In this document: one piece after another, positions 15,251 through 22,184 of the stretch
Layout: each line of letters begins with the position of its first letter
How positions within the stretch are numbered: the stretch's first letter is position 1
Source: an uncultured Eubacterium sp.
Lineage (GTDB): Bacteria > Bacillota > Clostridia > Lachnospirales > Lachnospiraceae
Assembly (NCBI GenBank): GCA_905236735.1
Contig: CAJOOU010000129.1
Span: forward strand, 1-22,184
Direction of reading: 5' to 3'
Length of the DNA stretch: 22,184 bases
Notes under the pieces: generated by a model
What the model was told of the DNA's origin: nothing
Databases searched by the model: none
The model's input: the letters and a program-made list of their open reading frames with translations, nothing else
Translations under genes and position numbers: made by a program

Positions 15251-17548
15251 TTAATAAAATGTCTTTTCTTCTCCGAATATCATATCTCCATAAGGCTCGA
15301 AGTCCGCTCTGGTAAGTACGCCTCCGACCTTTACGAACTCAGATTGCACTGCCTGGAGATAGTGCTTCATATGTACCTTGCCGTCGCCGTATTCCGTGTC
15401 GGCCACTGCCAAAAAAGCGGCGTTTAAGATACAGTTTTTAATATTACCGCCGACGAGCTCATACTTTTCCGCAAGGAAATGTATGTCCACATCATCAGCA
15501 AGAGGAGTATCCTTGGGTATGGTTGTGGTCCAAAGCATCTCTCTTGTCTCCACATCCGGCTTTCTGAACTCTACTATGTATTTCATTCGTCTAAAGAACG
15601 CCGGGTCAATATTATGCTTGTAGTTTGTTGCAAGAACGGAAACTCCGTCATAAGCCTCCACTTCCTGCAAGAGCAGAGCCGTCTTGTTGTTGGCCGATGC
15701 CTGATTTGACCCTCCGTCATCTGCTCTTTTGGCAAAGAGGGTATCGCACTCGTCGAAAAAAAGTACAACATTACATTTTTTGGCCTCCCTGAATATCATA
15801 GAGATGGACTTTTCGGTTTCACCTACATATTTATCGATAACCTTTGAAAGATCAACTCTGTATAACTCTAAGTTAAGCTCATGCGCGATAACCTGGGCAC
15901 ACATGGATTTACCTGTACCTGGAGCTCCGAAAAGCAGCACCGAAAGTCCTCTGCCGTAAGGGTACTTTTTGGTATAATTCCATCCCTCATAGACATTTTG
16001 TCTGTATGTCATCTGGGCTATGGCTCTTTCTATCGCCTCTCTTTGGTCCGGAGACATTACAATATCTTCAAATCCAAAGCTTGCCTTTATCTTGGTGGCT
16101 TTTTGGGTAAGCTCCGAAGACATCTGGGCATAGCAACCTTTAAAAAGCTTGTCCCTTGATATGAGAATTTCCCTGTCCATGGTAGCAAGAGACCTCGCGT
16201 GATGGAGGGCTCCCTTTATCTTGCCGCAAGTAAAGAGGAATTTGGTAGCCATCTCCTTCATATCGATGTCTTGTTCAAGCTCATAGCCTTCCGCAAAAAA
16301 TTCCCAGCATGCAATACGCTCGGAATTGGTAGGAGTCGGTATCTCAAGCTCCGTCACATCCTCTTTGGTTATCTCCTTCATCGTAAGCTGCTCTTTGGAT
16401 ATGCAAAATACCAATACGCCCTTGTCGGTAAGCTTTGAAAAGGCAAGATCCATATAGCCGTAGAATTTTTCCTTTTCGTCATCCCTGAATGAGAGCTCAT
16501 CCAAAACGCAGCAGGCATTGGTAAGGATGCATTCCCTTGTAATAGCCCAGAGCGCTTTTTCGACAAACTGAAAATCATATACAAAAAGCTTTTTGCAGTT
16601 CATCGAGAGCGCTCTCATATTTTTTTCATTACAAAAATGTTTTATAAAAAACTTTCTTCCGCTTCCCTCATCGCCGTAATATGAAAATATCCTTACGCCC
16701 TCATCATAGGATATCTTCATTGCGTCAAGCTGACCTTCGTTTGCGAGTATGGGATTTAGATCGTCCGTATCAAGAAGCTTTATAAACCTGCTGTAGTTTT
16801 CGTCCGGTCTTAAGGGATTTTTGCCAAAGAGATAGTCTATTATCCTCTTATCAGGCGAGACTGCCGTGGAAAACGGCATTGCCGGCGATACCTTAAGGTC
16901 AAGTATCGGAAGGAGCTGTTCTAAGCAGACCGACATGTCTCCGTATGCACCCGTAATGGAAAATCTGTTTCCGAAATAAAGCTTGCCGGCGGATTCTATT
17001 GTGGGAGCGGGGATCGAGCCGCTCTCATTTACTATCTGAAATATACCGGCGTAATCTGTCTGGGTAGAAGAAAGTATACCACAGGCAAAGCAAAATATTG
17101 TAAAAGGATCAAATTCCATCTTTTGGCAAAGGGTATAAAATGGCATATTTACTCCATTTTCGCTTGCTTTATCCGCTGCCTTTTGTATGTTTAGAATTCT
17201 TTCATATAAATCTTCTGTTTCCTCTTTTACTTCGGTATCTTTTTCGGCATCATCAGCGCCAAAATCTCCCAAAAGACTCATAAGATCATCATCGTCATCA
17301 GAGAGGAGATCTTGATCCAGAGCGTCATCTTTCTTTATATCATCCCTGTTTTTAAATCTGCGTACTTTATCCTTTGCCGCATCAGATGCCAGCTCGAGAT
17401 CCGGATAAAGCACGTTTTTATATCCGCCCTGTCCGTTTGAAAAAGTGGTCTTCATATTGTCAAGATATGAGTCCAGGGCTCTGTTTACGCAATCAAATAT
17501 ATGCGTCATATATTCATTATAGCTGCCGAAATTAAGATTATTTTCCAA
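15251..17548 (-). CDS. AAA+ ATPase of the contractile injection locus (first copy)
   Basis: A 765-residue AAA+ protein, paralogous to the gene that follows it two bases downstream. The N-terminal part (1-135) includes an acidic linker with DDDDD near residue 84, then a helical region. A first ATPase-like domain around 280-400 is degenerate, with GDEGSGRK (292-299) for the P-loop and VLDEL where Walker B should be. The second domain (about 530-745) is complete: GAPGTGKS (541-548), VVLFFDECD (594-602), LATN sensor 1 (639-642), and FFRR arginine finger. The start is TTG at 17548, chosen because GGAGGA lies eight bases upstream. This class is the usual companion of eCIS structural genes. Two different copies could form a mixed hexamer, which is a guess. 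Confidence 0.88.
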   Translation of the reverse strand: MENNLNFGSYNEYMTHIFDCVNRALDSYLDNMKTTFSNGQGGYKNVLYPDLELASDAAKDKVRRFKNRDDIKKDDALDQDLLSDDDDDLMSLLGDFGADDAEKDTEVKEETEDLYERILNIQKAADKASENGVNMPFYTLCQKMEFDPFTIFCFACGILSSTQTDYAGIFQIVNESGSIPAPTIESAGKLYFGNRFSITGAYGDMSVCLEQLLPILDLKVSPAMPFSTAVSPDKRIIDYLFGKNPLRPDENYSRFIKLLDTDDLNPILANEGQLDAMKISYDEGVRIFSYYGDEGSGRKFFIKHFCNEKNMRALSMNCKKLFVYDFQFVEKALWAITRECILTNACCVLDELSFRDDEKEKFYGYMDLAFSKLTDKGVLVFCISKEQLTMKEITKEDVTELEIPTPTNSERIACWEFFAEGYELEQDIDMKEMATKFLFTCGKIKGALHHARSLATMDREILISRDKLFKGCYAQMSSELTQKATKIKASFGFEDIVMSPDQREAIERAIAQMTYRQNVYEGWNYTKKYPYGRGLSVLLFGAPGTGKSMCAQVIAHELNLELYRVDLSKVIDKYVGETEKSISMIFREAKKCNVVLFFDECDTLFAKRADDGGSNQASANNKTALLLQEVEAYDGVSVLATNYKHNIDPAFFRRMKYIVEFRKPDVETREMLWTTTIPKDTPLADDVDIHFLAEKYELVGGNIKNCILNAAFLAVADTEYGDGKVHMKHYLQAVQSEFVKVGGVLTRADFEPYGDMIFGEEKTFY

Positions 17549-17568
17549 AACTCTTCTCCTCCAAGGCT

Positions 17569-17808
17569 TCAGTCACCGCTTGTCTTAAAGATAGCTTTAC
17601 GGTCAAATATGCTTTTTGCCGTATTTATTGACGAATCATCATCATTTGCAAAAACTCCCTTATCCTCGTTTAAAAAACGAAAGGCAGGTCTGTCCATATA
17701 TGAGAGGCCCATATCATCTTCTTCTACGTCCTGCTGGATATCGTTTTCTCGTTTTTTTTGCCTGTTGTATTCTTTGGTCTCATTAAGCATTCTGTCCGTC
17801 AGTCTCAT
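17569..17808 (-). CDS. Small charged hypothetical protein
   Basis: A 79-residue soluble protein that I do not recognise. The first third is highly charged and probably helical (EYNRQKKRENDIQQDVEEDD), and the remainder is less ordered, with MDRPAFRFLNED and a basic end (SIFDRKAIFKTS). There is no membrane segment, signal or cysteine. GGAGA seven bases before the ATG supports translation, and an ATGA overlap with the RsbW-like gene suggests coupling. Its place between a regulatory kinase and the AAA+ ATPases suggests an adaptor or partner of one of them, but nothing in the sequence proves this. Confidence 0.75.
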   Translation of the reverse strand: MRLTDRMLNETKEYNRQKKRENDIQQDVEEDDMGLSYMDRPAFRFLNEDKGVFANDDDSSINTAKSIFDRKAIFKTSGD

Positions 17809-18212
17809 ATATTTTTCTCCATGGTAAGAATATTTTGCCCATCCTTATATTCATACACCAGATTATCCATGAAATTTTTGGTCATAAATATCCCAAGCCC
17901 GCCTATGCTGCGCTCCTCTGCGCTTAAGGTAATATCCGGGTCTTCCTTTTCGAGCGGATTATATTCTGCTCCGCCGTCTTTAAATACTACCCTTATTCTC
18001 TTTGGCTCACTTAAAATATCCATACCCACATACGCCTCACCTGCTTTTCCCCCATAGGCATAGTGCGCGATATTAACAAAAATTTCCTCTGCAGATATAA
18101 GAACCGGAACAATGTTTTCCTCCGATGCTCCGTTTTCGCCCAGATATTCCCTGAGACTATCGAGCAAAGTATGAAGCGTATCATCGCTTGCCAAAAGTTT
18201 AAGTTCCCTCAT
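17805..18212 (-). CDS. RsbW/SpoIIAB-type HATPase (anti-sigma or serine kinase)
   Basis: A 135-residue cytosolic protein with the short histidine-kinase-type ATPase domain of anti-sigma factor kinases. The N box is AEEIFVNIAHYAY (41-53), the first glycine box is FKDGGAEYNPL (77-87) and the second is IGGLGIFMTKNFMD (103-116), the usual lid form of this class. Such proteins phosphorylate a partner STAS protein on serine and bind a sigma factor or another target in exchange. The STAS partner is encoded two genes upstream in the same operon. GGAGA before the ATG at 18212 supports the start. No sigma factor is visible, so the target controlled here may lie elsewhere or may not be a sigma factor. 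Confidence 0.9.
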   Translation of the reverse strand: MRELKLLASDDTLHTLLDSLREYLGENGASEENIVPVLISAEEIFVNIAHYAYGGKAGEAYVGMDILSEPKRIRVVFKDGGAEYNPLEKEDPDITLSAEERSIGGLGIFMTKNFMDNLVYEYKDGQNILTMEKNI

Positions 18213-18227
18213 TAAAAAATCTCCTCA

Positions 18228-18884
18228 TCATAACACCTGACTTATCGGCTTTATTAGCTTTATCTCCCTAAAACCCTCTGTCAGAAAAACGGAGTCCTGA
18301 GTAGAAACCACTACAGTTATCCCCTGTGAATTGATTATCTTAAGCAGTCGTAAAATGCTCTCGGATGAATTCGGGTCAAGGTTTGCGGTAGGCTCATCTG
18401 CCAAAAGGATGTCAGGCTGGTTTATTATCGCCCTTGCAAGGCACACCTTTTGCTGCTCTCCTCCTGAAAGTTCGTCCGGCATCCTGTTTAAAAGCTCGGT
18501 AAGTCCGAGCAGCTTTGCGAGATTCCAGATCTTAAGGCGCGAATCCTTTTTCGGTGCGCCTATAACCATCCTCGCAAAAAATATATTCTCATAGACGCTT
18601 TTATCCCTAAGGAGCCTAAAGTCCTGAAAAATAGCTCCTATCTTTCTCCTGTAAAGAGGCACGCCGGCTGCCGGAATCTTTGAGACATCTTTGCCACCCA
18701 CATAGATAGTTCCCTCATCGGGACTTTTTTCTAAAAGGAGCATGGAGATAAGGGTCGTTTTGCCGCTACCGCTTTCTCCGGTAAAAAGGGCAAACTCGCC
18801 TTTTTCTATCCTTGCCGAAAAGTCCGTAAATACTCTCGTCTGAGTATCAAAATATGTCTTTTTAATATGTCTGAACTCTATCAT
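18228..18884 (-). CDS. FtsE-like ABC ATPase without FtsX partner
   Basis: A 218-residue ABC-type ATPase. Motifs: Walker A GESGSGKT (36-43), the Q-loop IFQDFRLL (85-92), a hallmark of the FtsE family, signature LSGGEQQKV (139-147) and Walker B ILLADEP (159-165) with the D-loop ANLDP. The H-loop position, normally histidine in this family, is glutamine (Q196 in STQDS; the codon is CAG). FtsE normally pairs with the membrane protein FtsX, which is not next to it or elsewhere in the window. Its ATG overlaps the STAS stop codon by one base (TAATG) without a clear ribosome site, so its translation is coupled to the STAS gene. Role in the injection locus unknown: envelope anchoring, release, or regulation are all possible. 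A LolD/MacB-type ATPase is the alternative, but the Q-loop favours FtsE. Confidence 0.85.
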   Translation of the reverse strand: MIEFRHIKKTYFDTQTRVFTDFSARIEKGEFALFTGESGSGKTTLISMLLLEKSPDEGTIYVGGKDVSKIPAAGVPLYRRKIGAIFQDFRLLRDKSVYENIFFARMVIGAPKKDSRLKIWNLAKLLGLTELLNRMPDELSGGEQQKVCLARAIINQPDILLADEPTANLDPNSSESILRLLKIINSQGITVVVSTQDSVFLTEGFREIKLIKPISQVL

Positions 18885-19183
18885 TATTCTATATCAAGTA
18901 TTGATGCAAAGCCCGACATTTCAAACACCTGCATTACCGTAGGATGCACATTTCTGACTTTTAGGCTGCCGCCCTTGCTCTTTGCCGTCTTTTGTCCGAG
19001 AAGAAGAGCTCTAAGGCCGGCGCTCGACATATAAGCCACCTTTTCAATATCAAGTATCACGTTACCGGACTTCTGAAATGAGGTAAGGATGGTCTGCTGG
19101 AGTTCAGGTGCCGTTACGGTATCTACCTGTCCCTCCACCTCAAGCTTTATTGCGTCGTTTTCCTTTGTTTCAATAATGTTCAT
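18884..19183 (-). CDS. STAS domain anti-anti-sigma-type protein
   Basis: A 99-residue single-domain STAS protein of the SpoIIAA/RsbV class. The segment ILDIEKVAYMSSAGLRALL (43-61) holds the conserved phosphoacceptor region, with Ser54 as the likely phosphorylated residue by alignment in mind with the SSAGLR form. Such proteins switch partners: unphosphorylated they bind the HATPase kinase and release its target, and a PP2C phosphatase resets them. The likely kinase is at 17805-18212 and the likely phosphatase at 6332-7927. AAGGAG six bases before the ATG is an excellent ribosome site, the best in this gene group. The stop overlaps the FtsE-like start. Confidence 0.93.
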   Translation of the reverse strand: MNIIETKENDAIKLEVEGQVDTVTAPELQQTILTSFQKSGNVILDIEKVAYMSSAGLRALLLGQKTAKSKGGSLKVRNVHPTVMQVFEMSGFASILDIE

Positions 19184-19194
19184 TTCTTTCTCCT

Positions 19195-20301
19195 TTATTC
19201 TTCTAAAATAACATCTTCCGATATATACATATCATCATCAAGGCTGCCGACCGTATCTCCCGAAAGCACGGCGTTCATATCAAGATATATCTCTCCGTCA
19301 ATAGATGATGTGTCTTTTAGCTGGATAAGATGCAGCTTTGTCCTTATGGGTTTAAACTGTTCAAGAAGATACATCAGCTGATGTCTGTCACTTTCCGAAA
19401 GAGACTTTCTGATAAGTATATTTACATCATAGATCCCTCCGGGCACATTATCCTTTATTGCATCATCTTCCTTTTCAATATAAGATAAAACCGCGTTATT
19501 CTCAAGTATAATGACTTTTTCTCCGGTAACAATTTCTATTATGCGCTGCAAACACCCTTTTGTACCCTTTGTTTTGTTAAGGTTATACCCTTCTTTTACT
19601 ATCTGCCTTTGGGCATCTTCGCTTAAGAAATCTCCCGAAAAATCTATGCCGAGCCATCCCGCATATATTGGCAAACACTCAGGCGGACAAGTATCTGCAT
19701 TAAGCAGCTCCGGCAGACGGCTTATCTCATATTCGGTATCGTTGTATATTGACGAAAATACGGATAAAAACCTGTGGAAAAAGCTGTTTCTTTGCTTATA
19801 TACAGCCGGAAAGACATCCATAAAATTGTCGCCTTTTTTATCGACTCTTAAGGTGCCTATATATCCTTCTCCCACACCTCTTATCTCAATCGCCAAAAAC
19901 AGATACCTGCCGTTTAGATCGTAAAGCAATATATCATTTTTCCCGACATATCTTTTGCCGCCGCTCCGCAAAAGGATATTCTTTTTCCCTTCATCCGGCA
20001 CGTTATCCGCTCTTAAGATGTCACCAACATTATAGGCAGTCCCGTCATCATTGTACCATGTATCGGAATCATATGCAGCCGCATAAACATATATGACCAT
20101 ATCCTCCGGCAGAGACATCTTAAATGAAAACCTTCCCCACTCGGAATCGTTTTCACCCGAATCTATTCTGTCAAAATATATGCGGTGAATACCTGTGTTT
20201 TCATCAAAATAAAGCCTTCCGTCCTCATCTCCGATATAAAATCCCGAAATATATGACCTCTCAAGGGTATTTTTCTTTATTGTATAATTTACTGCAGCCA
20301 T
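19195..20301 (-). CDS. Phage tail protein I-like baseplate protein
   Basis: A 368-residue protein. The central part, about 155-330, matches the P2 tail protein I/Afp12 type: FMDVFPAVYKQRNSFFHRFL, PELLNADTCPPECLPIYAGWLGI, then LNKTKGTKGCLQRIIEIVTGE and FKPIRTKLHLIQL at the end of the domain. In contractile systems this protein joins the baseplate wedge next to the J-like protein. Residues 1-155 are an extra region rich in aromatic and charged residues (AAAYDSDTWYNDDG) that I cannot assign, perhaps a beta domain that binds another baseplate part or a fibre. The acidic C-terminus (SLDDDMYISEDVILEE) is unassigned. AGAGGA before the ATG supports the start. It follows the J-like gene by nine bases. 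Confidence 0.85.
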   Translation of the reverse strand: MAAVNYTIKKNTLERSYISGFYIGDEDGRLYFDENTGIHRIYFDRIDSGENDSEWGRFSFKMSLPEDMVIYVYAAAYDSDTWYNDDGTAYNVGDILRADNVPDEGKKNILLRSGGKRYVGKNDILLYDLNGRYLFLAIEIRGVGEGYIGTLRVDKKGDNFMDVFPAVYKQRNSFFHRFLSVFSSIYNDTEYEISRLPELLNADTCPPECLPIYAGWLGIDFSGDFLSEDAQRQIVKEGYNLNKTKGTKGCLQRIIEIVTGEKVIILENNAVLSYIEKEDDAIKDNVPGGIYDVNILIRKSLSESDRHQLMYLLEQFKPIRTKLHLIQLKDTSSIDGEIYLDMNAVLSGDTVGSLDDDMYISEDVILEE

Positions 20302-20310
20302 ATTCTTCCT

Positions 20311-22184
20311 CTAACTTTCAAATGTAACGGTTTCTATTCTGATATCTCCGGGATAAAGCAGGCAGTTTTTATCCGGCAGAATATCCGAATCCATGACCTT
20401 TGCTCCTGCGTATGATCTCGGACGAAGCGAAAGGTCGTATACATATTCCACACAGTCAAGCGCTTCTATTGCGTGGAACACCTCATCAAACTTTAATATG
20501 TCTCCGAAATTCTTATCGGAGCTTAAATAGTTTATCTTTTCTCTTATCGTCTCTTTAATACTCTCTTTGGTATTTTCATAGTGGAGCTTTACATATACCG
20601 TTGCCGTTACATTTACCGGCATATATACGGGCTGCAAAAGCTCGATCCTTGTCGCAAGCAGTCTTCTTTGTTCAAGCCTTTCTTTGATGATCTTTTTGTA
20701 AAGTTCTGAAAGAGGCGGAAAATCTTCATCCGTTCCCTCTTTTACGGCTATCTTTACCAGATTTCTGTCCTCGTCCATCTGTGCCTTTGCCTTGTGTATG
20801 CAAAGCCCCGGCGTTGAAAGCACGATTTTCTCGTAATCCTCCGCAGTAACCAAAGCATAGGGAGTCTCCATATCCGTAACAAAGCGTTTTCTGACATCTT
20901 CAAGCTTTTCTCTGTAGGCTCCCCCGGTGCCTTTTCCGGGATTGAAAAAAACTATATTTTCATCTATATCCCTGTTTTTGGGATCGGACCTTAGGATATT
21001 TCCCTCTCTTATATTGCCCTCGGGGCCTTTGGTAAGAGCTATGGCTCCTATAAAAAGATCTGCTCCTATAAATCTTCCGGCATCCTCTATTATGATCTTC
21101 CCGTCGTTTTCAAGGAGATGATAATAAAGGTCTCCATCTCCGTTTTTTTCGGGTCTTACAAAATCGTATATAAATCCGCCCTCGTTATCGGGCCTTTTGG
21201 CAACAATACAAAAGCTCTGATTTACAATATGGTTAAACGGAAGTTCTATTTCCTGATCATCAAATCCGAGCACTCTGCCAAGGGAGTACCTGCGCATTAC
21301 CTCTTCGGTAAGTACCACAACCTTAACGCAGTCTCTTCCTCTTTCCGGTCCGAAATGCCTCCTTCTTTTATCGAATCTGACCTGTTTATGTCCGTAAGAA
21401 ACATCCTCCAGGCTGTAATACCTGCCCTCCTGCGAAGCAGCGGGGCTGTATTCGTATCTTCTGAATGATTCTCCGGCTTTTTCCCTGCAAAATACATCTA
21501 TGTATGCCTCCTCCGATATCTCCGAAAAAATATCAAGAGTGCCGGACTTATCGAAGCTGTGACACTCGCAAAGCGTATCCTTTTGCCATACTTCAAATAA
21601 AAAGCCCTCTACAGCCGTAACCTTCGGTCTTACATCATAGGCTGCTTTTTTTAGTCTCGCCCTTATCGCATAACCCTTTTCGGGCGCCTCTTCAAAGATT
21701 GCCGCCTCACCCGGCATCCACATCCTTATCTCCCCGCTCCCGGTAAAGGCGTTTGTATTATCGCGCACATCCATTTGGATCCATTTACCTTCGCAGTAGC
21801 ATTCCCAGACCACATCGGCAAAAAGGTTCTCACTTCTTCCTTCTATGGGATTTCTGTTAAAACGCTTCTTAAGCTCAATATAAAAAGTCATTTCCTTTCC
21901 TTTTTCGGGCAGAGCGCTCGATACTATATAAAAGCAGTCTCCCTCCGAAGGATCCTCTCCGAATATAAGAGCCGGCACCTTTGTCTCTCTGTCAAAAAGG
22001 AAGCCAAAATCCGTATACTCCGAATTTTCTTTATGGCTTTTGCCGTATATACCTAAAATGCGCTGGTTTAAAAGAGGTATCTCACGATTTGTTTCAAATG
22101 TAAGATCTCCTATCCTGAATTTGTGATTGGCCGGGATCGTTACCTTTTCCTTCACACCTCTTGCCGAAAGCAAAAGTCTCGCCG
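20311..22184 (-). CDS. Baseplate J-like protein (5' end beyond window)
   Basis: The reading frame stays open through the right edge, so at least 624 residues are seen and the true start lies outside; an in-frame TTG at 22173 has no convincing reason to be the start. The J-like region is clear at about residues 410-520 counted from that TTG: GKGTGGAYREKLEDVRKRF, then TPYALVTAEDYEKIVLSTPG, the signature of gpJ and Afp11-type baseplate proteins, followed by VPNLVKIAVKEG-like strands and a PVYMPVNVTATVYVKL close. This protein forms the wedge that links sheath and spike in contractile tails. Earlier residues form beta-rich regions typical of the longer eCIS versions. The gene is followed closely by the tail protein I-like gene, the order seen in Afp and PVC clusters. 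Confidence 0.88.
   Translation of the reverse strand, partial: ARLLLSARGVKEKVTIPANHKFRIGDLTFETNREIPLLNQRILGIYGKSHKENSEYTDFGFLFDRETKVPALIFGEDPSEGDCFYIVSSALPEKGKEMTFYIELKKRFNRNPIEGRSENLFADVVWECYCEGKWIQMDVRDNTNAFTGSGEIRMWMPGEAAIFEEAPEKGYAIRARLKKAAYDVRPKVTAVEGFLFEVWQKDTLCECHSFDKSGTLDIFSEISEEAYIDVFCREKAGESFRRYEYSPAASQEGRYYSLEDVSYGHKQVRFDKRRRHFGPERGRDCVKVVVLTEEVMRRYSLGRVLGFDDQEIELPFNHIVNQSFCIVAKRPDNEGGFIYDFVRPEKNGDGDLYYHLLENDGKIIIEDAGRFIGADLFIGAIALTKGPEGNIREGNILRSDPKNRDIDENIVFFNPGKGTGGAYREKLEDVRKRFVTDMETPYALVTAEDYEKIVLSTPGLCIHKAKAQMDEDRNLVKIAVKEGTDEDFPPLSELYKKIIKERLEQRRLLATRIELLQPVYMPVNVTATVYVKLHYENTKESIKETIREKINYLSSDKNFGDILKFDEVFHAIEALDCVEYVYDLSLRPRSYAGAKVMDSDILPDKNCLLYPGDIRIETVTFES

Noticed and set aside
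18228..18884. Canonical cell-division FtsE
   Set aside because: No FtsX gene follows, the H-loop histidine is replaced, and the gene is translationally coupled to a STAS gene inside an injection locus, so a simple division role is unlikely.
13074..22184. Ordinary prophage tail module
   Set aside because: J-like and I-like genes alone would fit a phage, but they are followed by AAA+ ATPases and partner-switch regulators, with no lysis, integrase or head genes visible. The region to the right is needed to settle this fully.

Overview
The window looks like chromosome from a low-to-moderate GC Gram-positive anaerobe, most likely a member of the Lachnospiraceae (Bacillota, Clostridia). The evidence is GGAGG-type ribosome binding sites throughout, occasional TTG starts, a tsaE-tsaB-rimI-tsaD cluster of the Firmicutes type, a DUF975 membrane protein, and the overall residue usage of the proteins. 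No sequence search was run, so the taxon is an inference. Nearly all genes are on the minus strand; one gene (12187-13077) is on the plus strand.

Left part (1-6300). Reading along the minus strand, a tightly packed housekeeping operon starts at 6182 and runs to 243: two membrane proteins (a DUF4190-like small protein and a DUF975 protein), then tsaE, tsaB, rimI, an RNase Z-like hydrolase, a membrane-anchored hypothetical protein, tsaD and ispD. It supplies the t6A tRNA-modification machinery (TsaB, TsaD, TsaE), a probable ribosomal-protein acetyltransferase, tRNA 3' processing and an isoprenoid-pathway enzyme. A tRNA-Ser(UGA) gene follows ispD and has its own consensus promoter.

Middle part (6253-12186). 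A four-gene minus-strand operon (12072 to 6332) ends in a strong 14-bp-stem hairpin. It encodes an acidic SH3-domain membrane protein, a 978-residue fusion of an extracytoplasmic propeller-like domain, a Cache-like sensor and an MFS module, a GNAT-like protein with a C-terminal cysteine cluster, and a membrane sensor with HAMP and a SpoIIE/RsbU-type PP2C phosphatase domain.

Right part (12187-22184). A minus-strand gene set running in from the right edge looks like the downstream half of a contractile injection system (eCIS/phage-tail-like) locus: baseplate J-like protein (5' end off-window), tail protein I-like protein, a STAS anti-anti-sigma-type protein, an FtsE-like ABC ATPase with no FtsX, an RsbW-type HATPase, a 79-residue unknown protein, and two paralogous AAA+ ATPases each with a degenerate first and an intact second ATPase domain. 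A plus-strand gene (12187-13077) encodes a membrane HATPase that lacks a phosphoacceptor histidine region; its end overlaps the end of the last AAA+ gene by 4 bases.

How it may fit together (inference). The STAS protein and RsbW-like HATPase are the two halves of a partner switch, and the only matching PP2C phosphatase in view sits in the neighbouring sensor operon. This suggests an envelope-sensing pathway (propeller/Cache/MFS fusion, Cache-HAMP-PP2C) that sets the phosphorylation state of the STAS protein and so controls production, assembly or release of the injection particle. No sigma factor, response regulator or FtsX is visible. The FtsE-like ATPase inside the injection locus, with Gln where the H-loop His should be, is the most unusual element.
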